Shown here: in pieces, positions 6,264 through 6,674 of the stretch
Numbering within the stretch: position 1 is the first letter of the stretch
Layout of the letters: each line of letters starts with the position of its first letter
From: Peptostreptococcaceae bacterium
Lineage (GTDB): Bacteria > Bacillota > Clostridia > Peptostreptococcales > Anaerovoracaceae
DNA length: 6,674 bases
Direction of reading: 5' to 3'
NCBI GenBank assembly: GCA_016650115.1
Contig: JAENWI010000077.1
Span: forward strand, 1-6,674
Translations under genes and position numbers: made by a program
Notes under the pieces: model-generated
The model's database searches: none
The model's input: the letters and a program-made list of their open reading frames with translations, nothing else
Told to the model about the DNA's origin: nothing

Positions 6264-6656
6264 TTATTTTAAAGTAACCAAAACATCTCCTGTATTGACT
6301 GCCGCGCCCTTTGCAACTGAAATTGATTCTACAGTACCTGCATGAGGTGCCATGATTTCATTTTCCATTTTCATTGCTTCAAGGATTAGAAGGACATCCC
6401 CTTCTTTAACAGCCTGTCCTGCAGTGGCAACTACTTGCCATATTGTTCCTGGCATTGGTGAGGAAATCACAGTTGAACCTGCTGATGGTGCTGCCGCTGG
6501 TGCTGCTGCCGCTGGTGTTGCTGCGGCTGGTGCTGCTGCGGCTGGTGTTGCTGCGGCTACTGGTGCCACTGCCGCTACTGGTGCGGCTACGCCCCCCGCC
6601 TCTTCTACTTCTACTGCATATGTCGTTCCATTTACCGAAATATTATATTTTTTCAT
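6264..6656 (-). CDS. Biotin carboxyl carrier protein, probable gamma subunit of a sodium-pumping decarboxylase
   Basis: Carries carboxybiotin between the carboxyltransferase and the membrane decarboxylase subunit, or within an acyl-CoA carboxylase. From the second ATG it has 130 residues: a short N-terminal strand region (MKKYNISVNGTTYAVEVEE, 1–19), an Ala/Pro-rich flexible linker (about 20–61), and a biotinyl/lipoyl domain (about 62–130). The domain has the EAMKMEN motif, with Lys96 as the biotinylation site, and PMPGTI about 30 residues before it. This layout matches the biotin subunits of glutaconyl-CoA, methylmalonyl-CoA and oxaloacetate decarboxylases; the partner enzyme cannot be decided here. 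Two tandem ATGs are available. AAAGGAG (6664–6670) is 7 nt from the ATG at 6656 but only 4 nt from the one at 6659, so 6656 is preferred. It is followed by a strong terminator, so partner genes, if linked, lie beyond the right edge. The linker DNA is a 15-bp tandem repeat. Confidence 0.93.
   Translation of the reverse strand: MKKYNISVNGTTYAVEVEEAGGVAAPVAAVAPVAAATPAAAAPAAATPAAAAPAAAPSAGSTVISSPMPGTIWQVVATAGQAVKEGDVLLILEAMKMENEIMAPHAGTVESISVAKGAAVNTGDVLVTLK
6496..6555. repeat. 15-bp tandem repeat (four copies) encoding the Ala/Pro linker
   Basis: Four consecutive 15-bp units (6496–6510, 6511–6525, 6526–6540, 6541–6555) follow GCTGGTGYTGCTGCS on the plus strand. C and T alternate at the eighth base, giving a 30-bp higher-order period. 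On the minus strand they encode alternating AAATP-like and AAAAP-like pentapeptides. Degenerate copies continue on both sides. The unit is a multiple of three, so copy-number change would keep the frame. Confidence 0.9.
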
Positions 6657-6663
6657 CATTTAT

Positions 6664-6670
6664 CTCCTTT
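6664..6670 (-). promoter_or_regulatory. Ribosome binding site deciding the biotin carrier start
   Basis: AAAGGAG on the minus strand is 4 nt before the first of two adjacent ATG codons and 7 nt before the second. The 7-nt spacing is closer to optimal, so the second ATG (6656) is the likelier start. The protein would then lose one redundant Met. Confidence 0.75.
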
Positions 6671-6674
6671 ATTA

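Overview
This 6.7 kb window looks like an ordinary housekeeping stretch from a low-GC Gram-positive anaerobe, most likely class Clostridia. The evidence is AT-rich DNA, strong AAGGAG-type ribosome binding sites before most genes, a type III (CoaX) pantothenate kinase, the coaX–dusB…greA–lysS gene order, and a biotin carrier protein of the kind used by sodium-pumping decarboxylases of fermentative anaerobes. The genus cannot be fixed from what is visible.

All seven genes lie on the minus strand, so transcription runs from the right edge to the left. The rightmost gene encodes a small biotin carrier protein with an Ala/Pro linker. It is probably the end of a decarboxylase operon and is followed by a Rho-independent terminator (about 6190–6250). 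Next come coaX (CoA synthesis), dusB (tRNA dihydrouridine synthase) and a polytopic membrane acyltransferase. These three are tightly packed, with a 13-bp overlap and then a 4-bp gap. A consensus SigA-type promoter (TTGACA, 17 bp, TATAAT; 3333–3361) then starts a second unit of greA, lysS and asnS. asnS runs off the left edge with its last roughly 50 codons missing. A perfect 12-bp hairpin with a UUCG loop sits between lysS and asnS.

The second unit groups a transcript-cleavage factor with two class II aminoacyl-tRNA synthetases, so it serves transcription and translation. The first unit combines cofactor synthesis, tRNA modification and an envelope- or small-molecule-modifying acyltransferase that looks out of place among housekeeping genes.

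No tRNA or rRNA gene, CRISPR array, insertion sequence, phage gene or T-box leader was found, and no stretch longer than 300 bp lacks a gene. I do not see a new biological system. The points most worth checking are the promoter whose -35 box contains the upstream gene's stop codon, the lysS–asnS hairpin, the 15-bp tandem repeat in the biotin carrier linker, and the inserted acyltransferase.
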